From JAPHSX01 sp041554195 (GTDB lineage Bacteria; Pseudomonadota; Gammaproteobacteria; Thiohalomonadales; Thiohalomonadaceae): a stretch of DNA of 64,000 nt. Location of the stretch: contig JBFFMJ010000004.1 in assembly GCA_041554195.1 (NCBI GenBank), forward strand, positions 124,001 to 188,000, given 5' to 3'. Below the pieces are notes generated by a model. The model had not been told where the DNA came from and made no database searches. It saw only the letters and a list, made by a program, of their open reading frames with translations. This document shows positions 18,122-26,780 of the stretch, in pieces. Position 1 is the first letter of the stretch; each line of letters opens with the position of its first letter. A program made the translations under genes and the position numbers.

Positions 18122-19189
18122 ATGCAACGTACCGACTTCCATTTTGAGCTGCCAGAGGCCTTAATTGCCCAGCAACCGACCACAGAGCGTGCCGGTAGCC
18201 GCCTGCTGACCCTTGATGGGGTGAGTGGTGAGCTGGCGGATCGCCAGTTTCCTGATCTGCTCGACCTGCTACGCCCCGGCGACCTGCTGGTGTTCAATGA
18301 TACCCGGGTGATCCCGGCACGGCTGTTCGGTCGCAAGGAGAGTGGCGGTCAGGTGGAGGTGCTGGTGGAGCGCATCACCGGTGAGTGCGAGGTGCTGGCC
18401 CATGTGCGGGCCAGCAAGTCGCCGAAGGCGGGCAGTCGTCTTACACTGGAAGAGAGTGTCGAGGTGGAGGTGCTGGGTCGAGACGGGCCGCTATTTGTGT
18501 TGCGCTTTTCGGCACCGGTTCTTGGCCTGCTCAAACAGTACGGACGGATGCCGCTGCCACCTTATATAGATCGCGAGGCGGCAGAGGCCGACAGCGAACG
18601 TTATCAGACCGTCTATGCGAAGAAGGAGGGGGCGGTGGCCGCTCCTACCGCCGGGCTGCACTTCGATGAGTCGATGCTGGCGCGGGTAAAGGCGCTGGGG
18701 GTGGAGTCGGCCTATGTCACCCTGCATGTGGGGGCCGGCACTTTTCAGCCGGTGCGGGTCGATGATATCCGCGAGCACCCGATGCACTCCGAATTCATTG
18801 AAGTACCGCAGGCGGTGGTTGATGCGGTTGCCGTTACCCGCCGTCGCGGCGGACGGGTGATCGCGGTGGGGACCACCGTGGTGCGCTCGCTGGAGTCGGC
18901 GGCCCGTAGCGGTGAGCTGCAGGCCTACAGTGGCGAGACCAATATCTTTATCTATCCGGGCTACGAATTTCAGGTGATCGATGCTCTGGTGACCAACTTT
19001 CACCTGCCCGAGTCGACCCTGCTGATGCTGGTCTGTGCCTTTGCCGGTTACGACCAGGTAATGACCGCCTATCATCACGCTGTCGAGCAGCACTACCGCT
19101 TTTTCAGTTACGGCGATGCGATGTTTCTGTTGCCGCAGCAGCCCCGCCCCGAGGTCATCAGCCCGAAAACCGTTGTGAGTGACGACTAA
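18122..19189 (+). CDS. queA: tRNA ribosyltransferase-isomerase QueA
   Basis: A 355-residue enzyme that transfers and isomerises the ribosyl part of S-adenosylmethionine onto preQ1 in tRNA to give epoxyqueuosine. The N-terminus MQRTDFHFELPEALIAQ matches the family, and the signatures FNDTRVIPARLFG, GRMPLPPYI, YAKKEGAVAAPTAGLHF and NIFIYPGYEF are present. No Shine-Dalgarno precedes the ATG, and a TATTAT sits only ten bases upstream, so the mRNA may be leaderless. The last base of the TAA is the first base of the tgt start. It heads the queA-tgt-yajC-secD-secF set. Confidence 0.98.
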   Translation: MQRTDFHFELPEALIAQQPTTERAGSRLLTLDGVSGELADRQFPDLLDLLRPGDLLVFNDTRVIPARLFGRKESGGQVEVLVERITGECEVLAHVRASKSPKAGSRLTLEESVEVEVLGRDGPLFVLRFSAPVLGLLKQYGRMPLPPYIDREAAEADSERYQTVYAKKEGAVAAPTAGLHFDESMLARVKALGVESAYVTLHVGAGTFQPVRVDDIREHPMHSEFIEVPQAVVDAVAVTRRRGGRVIAVGTTVVRSLESAARSGELQAYSGETNIFIYPGYEFQVIDALVTNFHLPESTLLMLVCAFAGYDQVMTAYHHAVEQHYRFFSYGDAMFLLPQQPRPEVISPKTVVSDD

Positions 19190-20304
19190 TGAAATTCGAT
19201 CTAATCACCACCGATAACAATGCCCGCCGTGGCCGCCTCACCTTCGAGCGCGGCACGGTGGAGACCCCCGCCTTTATGCCGGTGGGCACCTATGGCACGG
19301 TCAAGGCGATGACCCCGGAGGAGATTCGGGAGATTGGTGCGGAGATCATCCTCGGTAACACCTTCCACCTGATGCTGCGCCCCGGCACCGATGTGATCGC
19401 GGCGCACGGTGACCTGCACGACTTTATGCACTGGAACGGCCCCATCCTTACCGACTCGGGCGGGTTTCAGGTCTTCAGTCTGGGGGAGATGCGTAAGATC
19501 ACCGAGGAGGGGGTCACCTTCGCCTCGCCGGTCAACGGCTCCAAGGTCTTCATGGGGCCGGAGGAGTCGATGGCGGTGCAGCGGGCGCTGGGCTCCGATA
19601 TCGTGATGATCTTCGATGAATGTACCCCTTACCCTGCCACCGAGACCGAGGCGCACCTTTCGATGGAGTTATCGCTACGCTGGGCCAAACGTTCCAAGGA
19701 TGCCCACGGTGACAACCCTAACGCTCTGTTCGGCATCGTGCAGGGGGGAATGTACGAGAACCTGCGCGATGTCTCGCTCAGGGGGCTGACCGAGATCGGT
19801 TTCGACGGCTATGCCATCGGTGGCCTCTCGGTGGGCGAGCCGAAGGCCGATATGGTGCGCATTCTTGATCACCTCGGCCCGCGCATGCCCAGCGACAAGC
19901 CGCGCTACCTGATGGGGGTGGGCAAGCCGGAGGATATCGTTGAGGCGGTGCGCCGCGGCATTGATATGTTTGACTGCGTGATGCCGACCCGCAATGCCCG
20001 CAACGGCCACCTCTTTACCCGTGAGGGGGTGGTGAAGATCCGCAACGCGGTACACCAGTTCGATACCCGCCCGCTGGATGCGCAGTGCGACTGCTACACC
20101 TGCCGCAACTACAGCCGCGCCTATCTGCGTCACCTGGACAAGACCGGCGAGATGTTGGGGCCACGACTCAACACCATCCATAACCTCCACTACTATCAGG
20201 AGGTGATGCGTGGCCTGCGTGAGGCGATAAGTGCCGCTAAACTGGACGAATTCGTGAACGAGTTTTACGCCCTGCGGTCACAAGCTGTACCGCCTGTGGC
20301 ATAA
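19189..20304 (+). CDS. tgt: tRNA-guanine transglycosylase
   Basis: A 371-residue cytosolic enzyme that swaps guanine 34 for preQ1 in GUN-anticodon tRNAs. The catalytic and substrate-binding aspartates are seen in LTDSGGFQVFSL and MFDCVMPTRNARNGHLFT. The zinc site is CDCYTCRNYSRAYLRH near residue 305-320, with three Cys and a His. It overlaps queA by one base, so the two are co-translated. Together with QueA, QueD and FolE2 in this window it makes most of a queuosine route. Confidence 0.98.
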   Translation: MKFDLITTDNNARRGRLTFERGTVETPAFMPVGTYGTVKAMTPEEIREIGAEIILGNTFHLMLRPGTDVIAAHGDLHDFMHWNGPILTDSGGFQVFSLGEMRKITEEGVTFASPVNGSKVFMGPEESMAVQRALGSDIVMIFDECTPYPATETEAHLSMELSLRWAKRSKDAHGDNPNALFGIVQGGMYENLRDVSLRGLTEIGFDGYAIGGLSVGEPKADMVRILDHLGPRMPSDKPRYLMGVGKPEDIVEAVRRGIDMFDCVMPTRNARNGHLFTREGVVKIRNAVHQFDTRPLDAQCDCYTCRNYSRAYLRHLDKTGEMLGPRLNTIHNLHYYQEVMRGLREAISAAKLDEFVNEFYALRSQAVPPVA

Positions 20305-20383
20305 TGAGCGGCTGTTGCAGGCATGTCTCCGGTGGCATGTCATAACTTTTTGATTTACTTAAAGAATAATCAAGGAACTACCA

Positions 20384-20719
20384 ATGAGCTTTTTTATCTC
20401 CGACGCCATGGCCGAAGCGGCCCCCGCCGCTGCCCAGCAACCGAATATGATTGAGGCCCTGTTCCCCTTCATTATTCTCTTCGTGGTTTTCTACTTCCTG
20501 TTGATTCGCCCGCAGTCCAAGCGTGCCAAGGAGCACAAGGCGATGGTCGAGGCGGTCGGTAAGGGCGATGAGGTGATCACCCAGGGCGGCCTCTACGGCA
20601 AGGTGACCGAGGTGAGCGAGGAGTACCTGCAGGTACAGCTGGCCGACAACGTCGAGGTGAAGGTGCAACGCGCGGCGATCACCAGTCTGCTGCCCAAGGG
20701 CACCATCAAAAATCTCTAA
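20384..20719 (+). CDS. yajC: Preprotein translocase accessory subunit YajC
   Basis: A 111-residue single-span membrane protein that associates with SecDF. A short periplasmic N-terminus leads to the transmembrane segment LFPFIILFVVFYFLLIRPQSKRAKEHK, followed by the cytosolic domain with GDEVITQGGLYGKVTEV. Both segments are strongly conserved in the family. It lies in the usual tgt-yajC-secD order, with 79 bases after tgt and 56 before secD. Confidence 0.97.
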   Translation: MSFFISDAMAEAAPAAAQQPNMIEALFPFIILFVVFYFLLIRPQSKRAKEHKAMVEAVGKGDEVITQGGLYGKVTEVSEEYLQVQLADNVEVKVQRAAITSLLPKGTIKNL

Positions 20720-20775
20720 TACATAATAATTAAGGTTCTGCCGCCGGATGCGGCAGGCTGTATCCAGGTAATAAT

Positions 20776-22632
20776 ATGATTAACCAATACCCTGTCTGGA
20801 AATATCTCCTCATCATCGCGCTGTTTGTTATCGGTGCGATCTATGCGCTGCCCAACCTCTATGGTGATGACCCAGCGCTACAGATCTCCGCCAATCGCAT
20901 GGCTGAGGTCGATACCTCCACCCGCGACCGCGTCCTCAAGTTTCTAGAAGAGAAGCAGATCCCGATCCGCTCTTACGATTTCCGCCCCGGTCAGCTGCTG
21001 GTGCGTTTCGCCGATACCGAGACCCAGCTCCAGGCCTATGAGCCGTTGCGACAGGAGCTGGGTGACAACTACACCGCGGCCCTCAATCTCGCCCCAGCGA
21101 CCCCTGACTGGCTGCGTCGTTTTAACGCTAAGCCGATGTATCTGGGTCTGGATCTGCGCGGTGGTGTTCACTTCCTGATGGATGTGGATATGGATGCCGC
21201 TATCGACAAGGCGGTTGAGCGCTATGTGGGGGACATCAAGACCCTGCTGCGCGAAAATAAGGTTCGCTACCTCACCATTACCGATAACAAGCAGCGGGTG
21301 GAGTTGCGTTTTCGTGAAGTGGAGGAGCTGAATAAGGCGCACAACGCGATCCACAACGAGTTCCGTGATCTGGAGCTGCTGGACGAGCCGGGTGAGAACG
21401 GCTTCTTCCTCTATGCCTCACTGAACGAGCAGGCGCGTCTGGAGACCACCAAGTTTGCGCTGCAGCAGAACATCACCACCCTGCGTAAGCGGGTGAATGA
21501 ACTGGGTGTCTCCGAGCCGACGATTCAACAGCAGGGCGATAATCGCATCGTGGTACAGCTGCCCGGTGTGCAGTGTACCTCCTGCGCCAAGGAGACCATC
21601 GGTGCCACCGCAACCCTGGAGTACCACGCGGTGGATGAAGAGCACGATATCTCCGGTGCCCTGGCCGGCCGTGTTCCCTTTGGCTCCCGCCTCTATAAAA
21701 ATCGCGATGGTCGTCCGGTGTTGCTGAAAAAGAGCATTATTGTCAGTGGTGATCAGATCGTCGATGCCTCCTCCGGCCTCGATTCACAGAGTGGTCAGCC
21801 GATGGTTAGCGTCACTCTTGATGCACCGGGTGCCAAGCGCATGAGTAACTTCACCCGTGACAACGTCGGCAAGGGGATGGCGGTAGTCTTTATCGAGTCG
21901 AAGACCGAGACCCGCATCGTCGACGGCAAGCCGGTGAAGAAGACCCAGCGCGTGGAGGAGGTGATTAGCATCGCCAATATCCGTGAGCACTTCAGTAAGC
22001 GTTTCCAGACCACCGGTCTGGACAGCGGTGCCGAGGCACACAAGCTCGCGCTGCTGCTGCGTGCCGGAGCGCTGGCCGCGCCGATGGAGATCGTCGAGGA
22101 GCGCACTATCGGCCCAAGCCTGGGTCAGGACAACATCGATCAGGGCTTCCAGTCGGTGATCATCGGCTTTGTCTTCGTGCTGATCTTTATGGTGGTCTGG
22201 TATCGCGGCTTCGGTATGGTGGCCAATCTGGCGCTGGGGCTGAATCTCATCTTTATCGTCGCGGTGCTGTCACTGCTACAGGCCACCCTGACCCTGCCGG
22301 GTATTGCCGGCATCGTGCTTACCGTCGGTATGGCGGTGGATGCCAATGTGCTGATCTTCGAGCGTATTCGTGAGGAGCTGCGGGTCGGCAATTCGCCACA
22401 CGCCTCCATCCATGCCGGTTACGAGAAGGCCTTCTCCACCATCGCCGATGCCAATATCACCACGCTGCTGGCGGCGCTGGTGCTGTTCGGTTTTGGTACC
22501 GGCCCGATTAAGGGTTTCGCCATTACCCTGTCCATCGGCATCATCACCTCGATGTTCACGGCGATCATGGTGACCCGTGCGGTGGTTAATCTGACGGTGA
22601 AGGGCAAGCGCCTTTCCAAACTGTCGATCTAG
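20776..22632 (+). CDS. secD: Protein translocase subunit SecD
   Basis: A 618-residue RND-fold membrane protein that with SecF uses the proton-motive force to pull translocating proteins through SecYEG. The first membrane helix (about residues 8-26) precedes a large periplasmic P1 domain containing LGLDLRGGVHFLMDVD. The second half holds five helices with AAPMEIVEERTIGPSLGQDNI and the proton-relay GMAVDANVLIFERIREE segment. It is followed by secF after 13 bases. Confidence 0.98.
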   Translation: MINQYPVWKYLLIIALFVIGAIYALPNLYGDDPALQISANRMAEVDTSTRDRVLKFLEEKQIPIRSYDFRPGQLLVRFADTETQLQAYEPLRQELGDNYTAALNLAPATPDWLRRFNAKPMYLGLDLRGGVHFLMDVDMDAAIDKAVERYVGDIKTLLRENKVRYLTITDNKQRVELRFREVEELNKAHNAIHNEFRDLELLDEPGENGFFLYASLNEQARLETTKFALQQNITTLRKRVNELGVSEPTIQQQGDNRIVVQLPGVQCTSCAKETIGATATLEYHAVDEEHDISGALAGRVPFGSRLYKNRDGRPVLLKKSIIVSGDQIVDASSGLDSQSGQPMVSVTLDAPGAKRMSNFTRDNVGKGMAVVFIESKTETRIVDGKPVKKTQRVEEVISIANIREHFSKRFQTTGLDSGAEAHKLALLLRAGALAAPMEIVEERTIGPSLGQDNIDQGFQSVIIGFVFVLIFMVVWYRGFGMVANLALGLNLIFIVAVLSLLQATLTLPGIAGIVLTVGMAVDANVLIFERIREELRVGNSPHASIHAGYEKAFSTIADANITTLLAALVLFGFGTGPIKGFAITLSIGIITSMFTAIMVTRAVVNLTVKGKRLSKLSI

Positions 22633-22645
22633 GGGAGAGAAGATA

Positions 22646-23581
22646 ATGCAAATTTTTAATAAAGAGCCCAGCTTTAACTTCATGGGGGGACGCAAGCTGG
22701 CGATGGTCTTCTCCGGCATCCTGCTGCTGATTGCGATTGCTTCTATCGCCATGCGCGGTTTCAATTTTGGCATCGACTTTACCGGCGGTACCCTGATCGA
22801 GGTCGGTTATCCGCAGGGCGTCGAGCTTGACGGTATTCGTCAGGCTCTGGAACAGGATGGGTATGACGGCGCAGTGGTGCAGCACTTTGGTACCGCCAGT
22901 GATGTGTTGATTCGCATCGCACCGCGGGAGGGGGTCTCCAGTGCACAGCTGAGTGACAACGTGATTAACACCCTGACGATTCAAAATAGTGCGGTCGAGA
23001 TGCGTCGTGTTGAGTATGTCGGGCCGCAGGTAGGTGATGAGCTGACTAACGATGGTGGCCTGGCGATGATCTATGCCCTGATCGGCATCCTCATCTATGT
23101 GGCATTGCGCTTTGAGTACCGTTTCGCCGTCGGTTCGGTGGCGGCGCTGGTACACGATGTGATGATCACCCTGGGTGTCTTTTCAATATTGCAGCTTGAT
23201 TTTGACCTGACCGTATTGGCGGCGCTGCTGGCGGTGATCGGTTATTCACTTAACGATACCATCGTGGTCTTCGATCGCATTCGTGAGAACTTTCGCAAGC
23301 TGCGTAAGGGCAGTCCGGTGGAGATCGTCAATGCCTCGTTGAATCAGACACTGTCGCGTACCTTGATGACTTCGATCACGACCATGCTGGTGTTGATTGC
23401 GCTGTTCGTCTTTGGCGGTGAGTTGATCCACGGTTTTGCCACAGCACTGATCGTCGGTGTCTTTGTCGGTACCTACTCTTCGATCTATGTTGCCAGTGCC
23501 TCGGCCCTGGCACTGGGGATCAACAAGGAAGACTTGATGCCGGTCGAGAAAGAGGGGGCGGAGATTGACGACATGCCGTAA
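22646..23581 (+). CDS. secF: Protein translocase subunit SecF
   Basis: A 311-residue partner of SecD with the same six-helix plan: a first helix about residues 14-33, a short periplasmic domain with FGIDFTGGTLIEVGYPQG, and five C-terminal helices including GYSLNDTIVVFDRIRENF and NQTLSRTLMTSITTMLV. Ribosome site GGGGAGAGAAG precedes the ATG. Length agrees with the family. Confidence 0.98.
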   Translation: MQIFNKEPSFNFMGGRKLAMVFSGILLLIAIASIAMRGFNFGIDFTGGTLIEVGYPQGVELDGIRQALEQDGYDGAVVQHFGTASDVLIRIAPREGVSSAQLSDNVINTLTIQNSAVEMRRVEYVGPQVGDELTNDGGLAMIYALIGILIYVALRFEYRFAVGSVAALVHDVMITLGVFSILQLDFDLTVLAALLAVIGYSLNDTIVVFDRIRENFRKLRKGSPVEIVNASLNQTLSRTLMTSITTMLVLIALFVFGGELIHGFATALIVGVFVGTYSSIYVASASALALGINKEDLMPVEKEGAEIDDMP

Positions 23582-23641
23582 CTGGCGAATTGATGATCGA
23601 GACTGTCATATTGAAACACTTTGAAAGTTTGGGGGAATGCC

Positions 23642-23869
23642 ATGTTAGCTAAAGCCAATGTAGGGCTTATTGACCGGATAATTCGACTGCTAATCAGTGC
23701 GCCCCTTTTCTATCTGGCGCTCTATTTTCCGATGACCGCAGAGGATACGGTGGCATCCTATACACTTCTCGCCGTAGGGGCGGTGAATACGATCGTTGCT
23801 CTGATTGGGGTCTGCCCCGTTTATATGGCAATTGGGGTGAATACTGCAAAGCCACAGGCGGCGAGTTGA
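23642..23869 (+). CDS. DUF2892 (YgaP-like) membrane protein
   Basis: A 75-residue protein with two hydrophobic stretches and the DUF2892 pattern: an N-terminal KANVGLIDRIIRLLISAPLFYLALYF and then YTLLAVGAVNTIVALIGVCPVYMAIGVNT with the conserved G-x-CP-x-Y end. I chose the ATG at 23642, which has GGGGGAA upstream, over a TTG seven codons earlier. The family is often found with rhodanese domains and in sulfur-oxidising bacteria, but its biochemical role is unknown. The gene follows secF by 60 bases and is closed by a strong hairpin. A second member lies at 42868-43086. Confidence 0.85.
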   Translation: MLAKANVGLIDRIIRLLISAPLFYLALYFPMTAEDTVASYTLLAVGAVNTIVALIGVCPVYMAIGVNTAKPQAAS

Positions 23870-23896
23870 TGTTTTAAGGCTTTTAATGCTGAAAAA

Positions 23897-23927
23897 AATA
23901 GAGCCCGCAATGCGGGCTCTATTTTTA
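23897..23927. terminator. Bidirectional terminator between DUF2892 and the small suhB-side ORF
   Basis: AAATAGAGCCCGC (23897-23909) and GCGGGCTCTATTT (23912-23924) form a 13-bp stem with a 2-base loop. T-runs flank it on both strands. On the minus strand the stem starts directly after the stop codon of the 56-aa ORF. Confidence 0.9.
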
Positions 23928-24095
23928 TACGGTCATTTTCTTTCCCGTCATGCCACCTGGCGTACCGGGAATTGGCACAGTTCCGCGTTCAATGGCGATG
24001 CTCGCAAAATCTCCACCCATCTGATGAAAAGCGTATTCGCTGATCAGCTCTTCCATATTGCCGAGCACATTCCGCATGGTCATTTCCAGGGCCAT
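23925..24095 (-). CDS. Small hypothetical protein downstream of suhB
   Basis: A 56-residue open frame that I found by reading the minus strand of a gap that otherwise holds no gene. It starts MALEMTMRNVLGNMEELISEY and ends with a glycine/proline-rich GTVPIPGTPGGMTGKK tail, with no membrane segment. It lies 85 bases after the suhB stop, and its TAA abuts the arm of a strong terminator, which is what one expects of the last gene of a transcript. No Shine-Dalgarno sits at the right distance from the first ATG; a GAGAGAAG element lies about 19 bases upstream, and later ATG codons (M5, M7) are possible starts. I do not recognise the family. Confidence 0.5.
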   Translation of the reverse strand: MALEMTMRNVLGNMEELISEYAFHQMGGDFASIAIERGTVPIPGTPGGMTGKKMTV

Positions 24096-24180
24096 TTGGG
24101 GGCTGATGGTTCTTCTCTCTCATGAGGCATCCGCCGTCTGTTAACACTCCATGTCATTAGCGGATACGGGGAGAAAAACT

Positions 24181-24981
24181 TTAGCGCTTAATCTCTGGTG
24201 GCAGACAGGGCTTGATCGCTCGATGCATCGCGCCGTAGAGATTGAGATTACCGGCGATGATGTTACCGCTCTCCAGATACTCGTCGTTGGTGGCGAAGTC
24301 TCCGACCTTACCGCCGGCCTCCATCACCAGCAGGGCACCGGCGGCCATGTCCCAGGGCTTGAGGTCGAACTCCCAGAAGCCGTCGAGACGACCGGCGGCA
24401 ACATAGGCCAGATCCAGCGCGGCGGAGCCGGGACGACGGATACCGGCGGTGTTGGTGAACAGCGCCTTGAAGGTGCAGAGGTAGGTATCGAGCAGCTGCT
24501 GCGATTTAAACGGGAAGCCGGTGCCGAGCAGTGCGCCGTCCAGCGTTTTGCGACTGGTAACCCGGATGCGACGCCCGTTGAGCTGCGCGCCGTTGCCACG
24601 GCTGGCGGTGTAGAGGTCCTGGCTGATCGGGTCGTAGACTACGGCCTGATCCAGTTTCCCCTTGTACTGCAGGGCAATGGAGACGGCGAACTGGGGGAAG
24701 CCGTGGAGGAAATTGGTGGTACCGTCGAGCGGGTCGATGATCCAGAGGTAATCCTCGTTACCCTCGGCCTTGCCACTCTCTTCGGCGAGGATGGCGTGAT
24801 CTGGGTAGTGTTTGCGAATCACCTGTATGATCGCCTGCTCGGCCATGCGGTCGACATCGCTGACGAAGTCGTTGCTGGCCTTGGTGTCGATGGCGAGGCT
24901 ATCCACATGAGGGAAGGAACGGGCGATAATGTTGCCGGCTTCGCGTGCGGCGCGCACGGCAATATTCAGCATAGGGTGCAT
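24181..24981 (-). CDS. suhB: Inositol-1-monophosphatase family protein SuhB
   Basis: A 266-residue phosphatase of the inositol monophosphatase family; in Enterobacteria SuhB also joins rRNA antitermination complexes. The ATG at 24981 has GGAGG eight bases upstream and gives the family N-terminus MHPMLNIAVRAAREAGN, so I prefer it to the open frame that extends 29 codons further. Metal-binding residues are in ILAEESG (Glu67/68), IIDPLDGTTNF (Asp83, Asp86) and KPWDMAAGALLVMEAGG. It is divergent from trmJ across 109 bases and is followed by the small 56-residue ORF. Confidence 0.96.
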   Translation of the reverse strand: MHPMLNIAVRAAREAGNIIARSFPHVDSLAIDTKASNDFVSDVDRMAEQAIIQVIRKHYPDHAILAEESGKAEGNEDYLWIIDPLDGTTNFLHGFPQFAVSIALQYKGKLDQAVVYDPISQDLYTASRGNGAQLNGRRIRVTSRKTLDGALLGTGFPFKSQQLLDTYLCTFKALFTNTAGIRRPGSAALDLAYVAAGRLDGFWEFDLKPWDMAAGALLVMEAGGKVGDFATNDEYLESGNIIAGNLNLYGAMHRAIKPCLPPEIKR

Positions 24982-25090
24982 GGGATGAGCCTCCGAATTG
25001 TTAAACAGCGGCGGCAGGGAGTGCCGCAGGCCGCGCATTTTAAACCGGATGGTGGAAAATTTCAGCATTCGTGAACAATAAAGGTGATTT

Positions 25091-25819
25091 GTGAAACCGT
25101 TTCCTGCAATTCGTATCGTTATGGTCGAGACCTCCCACCCCGGAAATATCGGTGCTGCCGCCCGTGCGATGAAGAATATGTGTCTGGAGAGGCTCTATCT
25201 GGTGACACCCCGCCACTTCCCCCATGAGGAGGCCTCGGCGCGGGCCTCAAGGGCCGACGACATCCTGGAGGCCGCCACCGTTTGTGAGACGCTGCAGCAG
25301 GCGCTGGCCGGTTGTTCCATGGTGTTCGGGGCCAGCGCCCGCTCGTTACGTGCACTGCCCTGGCCGCAACTTGATGCCCGCGCCACAGCTGAAATGGTGG
25401 CGCAGCAGGAACCAGCCACCGAGGTGGCGCTGGTCTTCGGGCGCGAGCATTCGGGGCTGACCAACGAGGAGTTGGGGCTCTGTAACTACCTGTTACATAT
25501 TCCAACCAACAGCGAGTTCAGCTCACTCAACGTGGCAGCGGCGATTCAGGTGGTGAGTTACGAGTTGATGATGGCGCGCAGCGGCGAGTGGCTGGCACCG
25601 GAGAGTAACAAGGAGGATGAGGCGGCCTCGGCGGAGGAGGTGGAGGGGCTCATCGAACATCTGGAACAGACCATGGTGGCGGTCGGCTTTCTCGACCCGG
25701 CCAATCCACGCCAGCTGATACGCCGTATGCGCCGCCTGTTTAACCGCGCGCGGGTCGAGAAGACCGAGGTCAATATCCTGCGCGGTGTCCTCTCGGCGGT
25801 GGATAAGCTAAAGCGCTAA
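25091..25819 (+). CDS. trmJ: tRNA (cytidine/uridine-2'-O)-methyltransferase TrmJ
   Basis: A 242-residue SPOUT methyltransferase that modifies position 32 of certain tRNAs using S-adenosylmethionine. SPOUT signatures are present: VETSHPGNIGAAARAMKNM near the start, LVFGREHSGLTNEEL in the middle and the knot segment IPTNSEFSSLNVAAAIQVVSYEL. A C-terminal helical extension of about 80 residues matches TrmJ. It stands upstream of cysE and iscR, an order common in gammaproteobacteria. Confidence 0.96.
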   Translation: MKPFPAIRIVMVETSHPGNIGAAARAMKNMCLERLYLVTPRHFPHEEASARASRADDILEAATVCETLQQALAGCSMVFGASARSLRALPWPQLDARATAEMVAQQEPATEVALVFGREHSGLTNEELGLCNYLLHIPTNSEFSSLNVAAAIQVVSYELMMARSGEWLAPESNKEDEAASAEEVEGLIEHLEQTMVAVGFLDPANPRQLIRRMRRLFNRARVEKTEVNILRGVLSAVDKLKR

Positions 25820-25889
25820 GTCCTGTTACTAATCCCTAGCGTTCAAATAAGATATACTCAGACAATCAACAAAACAGACGGAAATACCG

Positions 25890-26708
25890 ATGTTTAAACG
25901 ATTTAAAGAGGATGTGCAGTGCATCTTCGAGCGCGACCCGGCGGCGCGCCACGCCTTTGAAGTGTTAACGGCCTATCCGGGGCTGCATGCGGTATTGATG
26001 CACCGCATTACCCACAAAATGTGGGGCTGGGGCCTGAAGTGGCTGGCCCGCTTTATCTCCGGCTTTGCCCGCTGGTTTACCGGCATTGAGATCCACCCCG
26101 GCGCGGTGATCGGCAGGCGCTTCTTTATCGACCATGGAATGGGGGTGGTGATCGGCGAGACCGCGATCATCGGCGATGACTGCACTATCTATCACGGTGT
26201 CACCCTGGGGGGCACCAGCTGGCAGAAGGGTAAACGCCACCCCACTCTCGGTAATAATGTGGTGGTGGGGGCAGGGGCCAAGGTGCTGGGGCCGATTGAG
26301 ATTGGTGATGGCGCACGCGTGGGCTCCAATGCAGTGGTGGTGAAGAGTGTCCCGGCAATGAACACCGTGGTGGGGGTGCCCGGGCGCATCGTTAAGCAAC
26401 CGACGAGCGATGATAAGGCGAAGGCGCGTAAGGCGATCGCCGAGAAGATGGGCTTTGATGCCTACGGCACCACCGCCGATATGCCCGACCCGGTGGCCCA
26501 CGCCATAAACTGCATGCTCGACCACATTCATGCCATGGATAACAAAATGGAGGGGATGTGTGGTGCGATTAAGGAGTTGGGGGCGGAGATCGGTGACCTT
26601 TATCTGCCCGAGATCAACTCCTGCGAGATACGCTCCAGCATAGACGATGATCTGAGCGGCGAGAAGCTGGAAACCGGTAGAGAAAGTGTGGAAAATAAAG
26701 TTGACTAA
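25890..26708 (+). CDS. cysE: Serine O-acetyltransferase
   Basis: A 272-residue enzyme that acetylates serine for cysteine synthesis. A helical N-terminal domain precedes a left-handed hexapeptide-repeat helix: IHPGAVIGRRFFIDHGMGVVI, then ETAIIGDDCTIYHGVTLGG with the catalytic histidines, then VVVGAGAKVLGPIEIGDGARVG. The hexapeptide part ends in VGVPGRIV. The C-terminal tail of about 100 residues after that is longer than in E. coli. It supplies cysteine, the sulfur donor for the Isc system just downstream. Its last codons overlap the isc promoter and IscR site. Confidence 0.96.
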   Translation: MFKRFKEDVQCIFERDPAARHAFEVLTAYPGLHAVLMHRITHKMWGWGLKWLARFISGFARWFTGIEIHPGAVIGRRFFIDHGMGVVIGETAIIGDDCTIYHGVTLGGTSWQKGKRHPTLGNNVVVGAGAKVLGPIEIGDGARVGSNAVVVKSVPAMNTVVGVPGRIVKQPTSDDKAKARKAIAEKMGFDAYGTTADMPDPVAHAINCMLDHIHAMDNKMEGMCGAIKELGAEIGDLYLPEINSCEIRSSIDDDLSGEKLETGRESVENKVD

Positions 26709-26721
26709 AATACTTGGTATT
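26695..26721 (+). promoter_or_regulatory. Predicted IscR type 1 operator
   Basis: The sequence GTTGACTAAAATACTTGGTAT (26700-26720) closely follows the E. coli iscR site (GTTGACcAAttTACTcGGgAaT, lower case marking differences). It covers the -35 box of the predicted isc promoter, where bound [2Fe-2S]-IscR would block RNA polymerase. Confidence 0.75.
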
Positions 26722-26729
26722 GATAAGGT
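26701..26729 (+). promoter_or_regulatory. isc operon promoter
   Basis: TTGACT (26701-26706) and TAAGGT (26724-26729) with a 17-base spacer form a sigma70-type promoter. It begins inside the last codons of cysE and lies about 50 bases before the iscR start. Confidence 0.6.
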
Positions 26730-26742
26730 GACCCCCTATCTA

Positions 26743-26766
26743 ATAGCGTATGAGTTTACTGGGAAT
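26743..26766 (+). promoter_or_regulatory. Second possible IscR half-conserved site
   Basis: ATAGCGTATGAGTTTACTGGG followed by AAT resembles the same operator on its right half (TTTACTxGGGAAT) but is one base short in the G run. It could be a second autoregulatory site, as E. coli has more than one. Confidence 0.35.
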
Positions 26767-26780
26767 TTAGGGAGAAGGCA

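Noticed and set aside
24151..25074. Long open frame on the plus strand opposite suhB
   Set aside because: It is the antisense shadow of a clear inositol monophosphatase; its translation has no recognisable motif and an odd composition.
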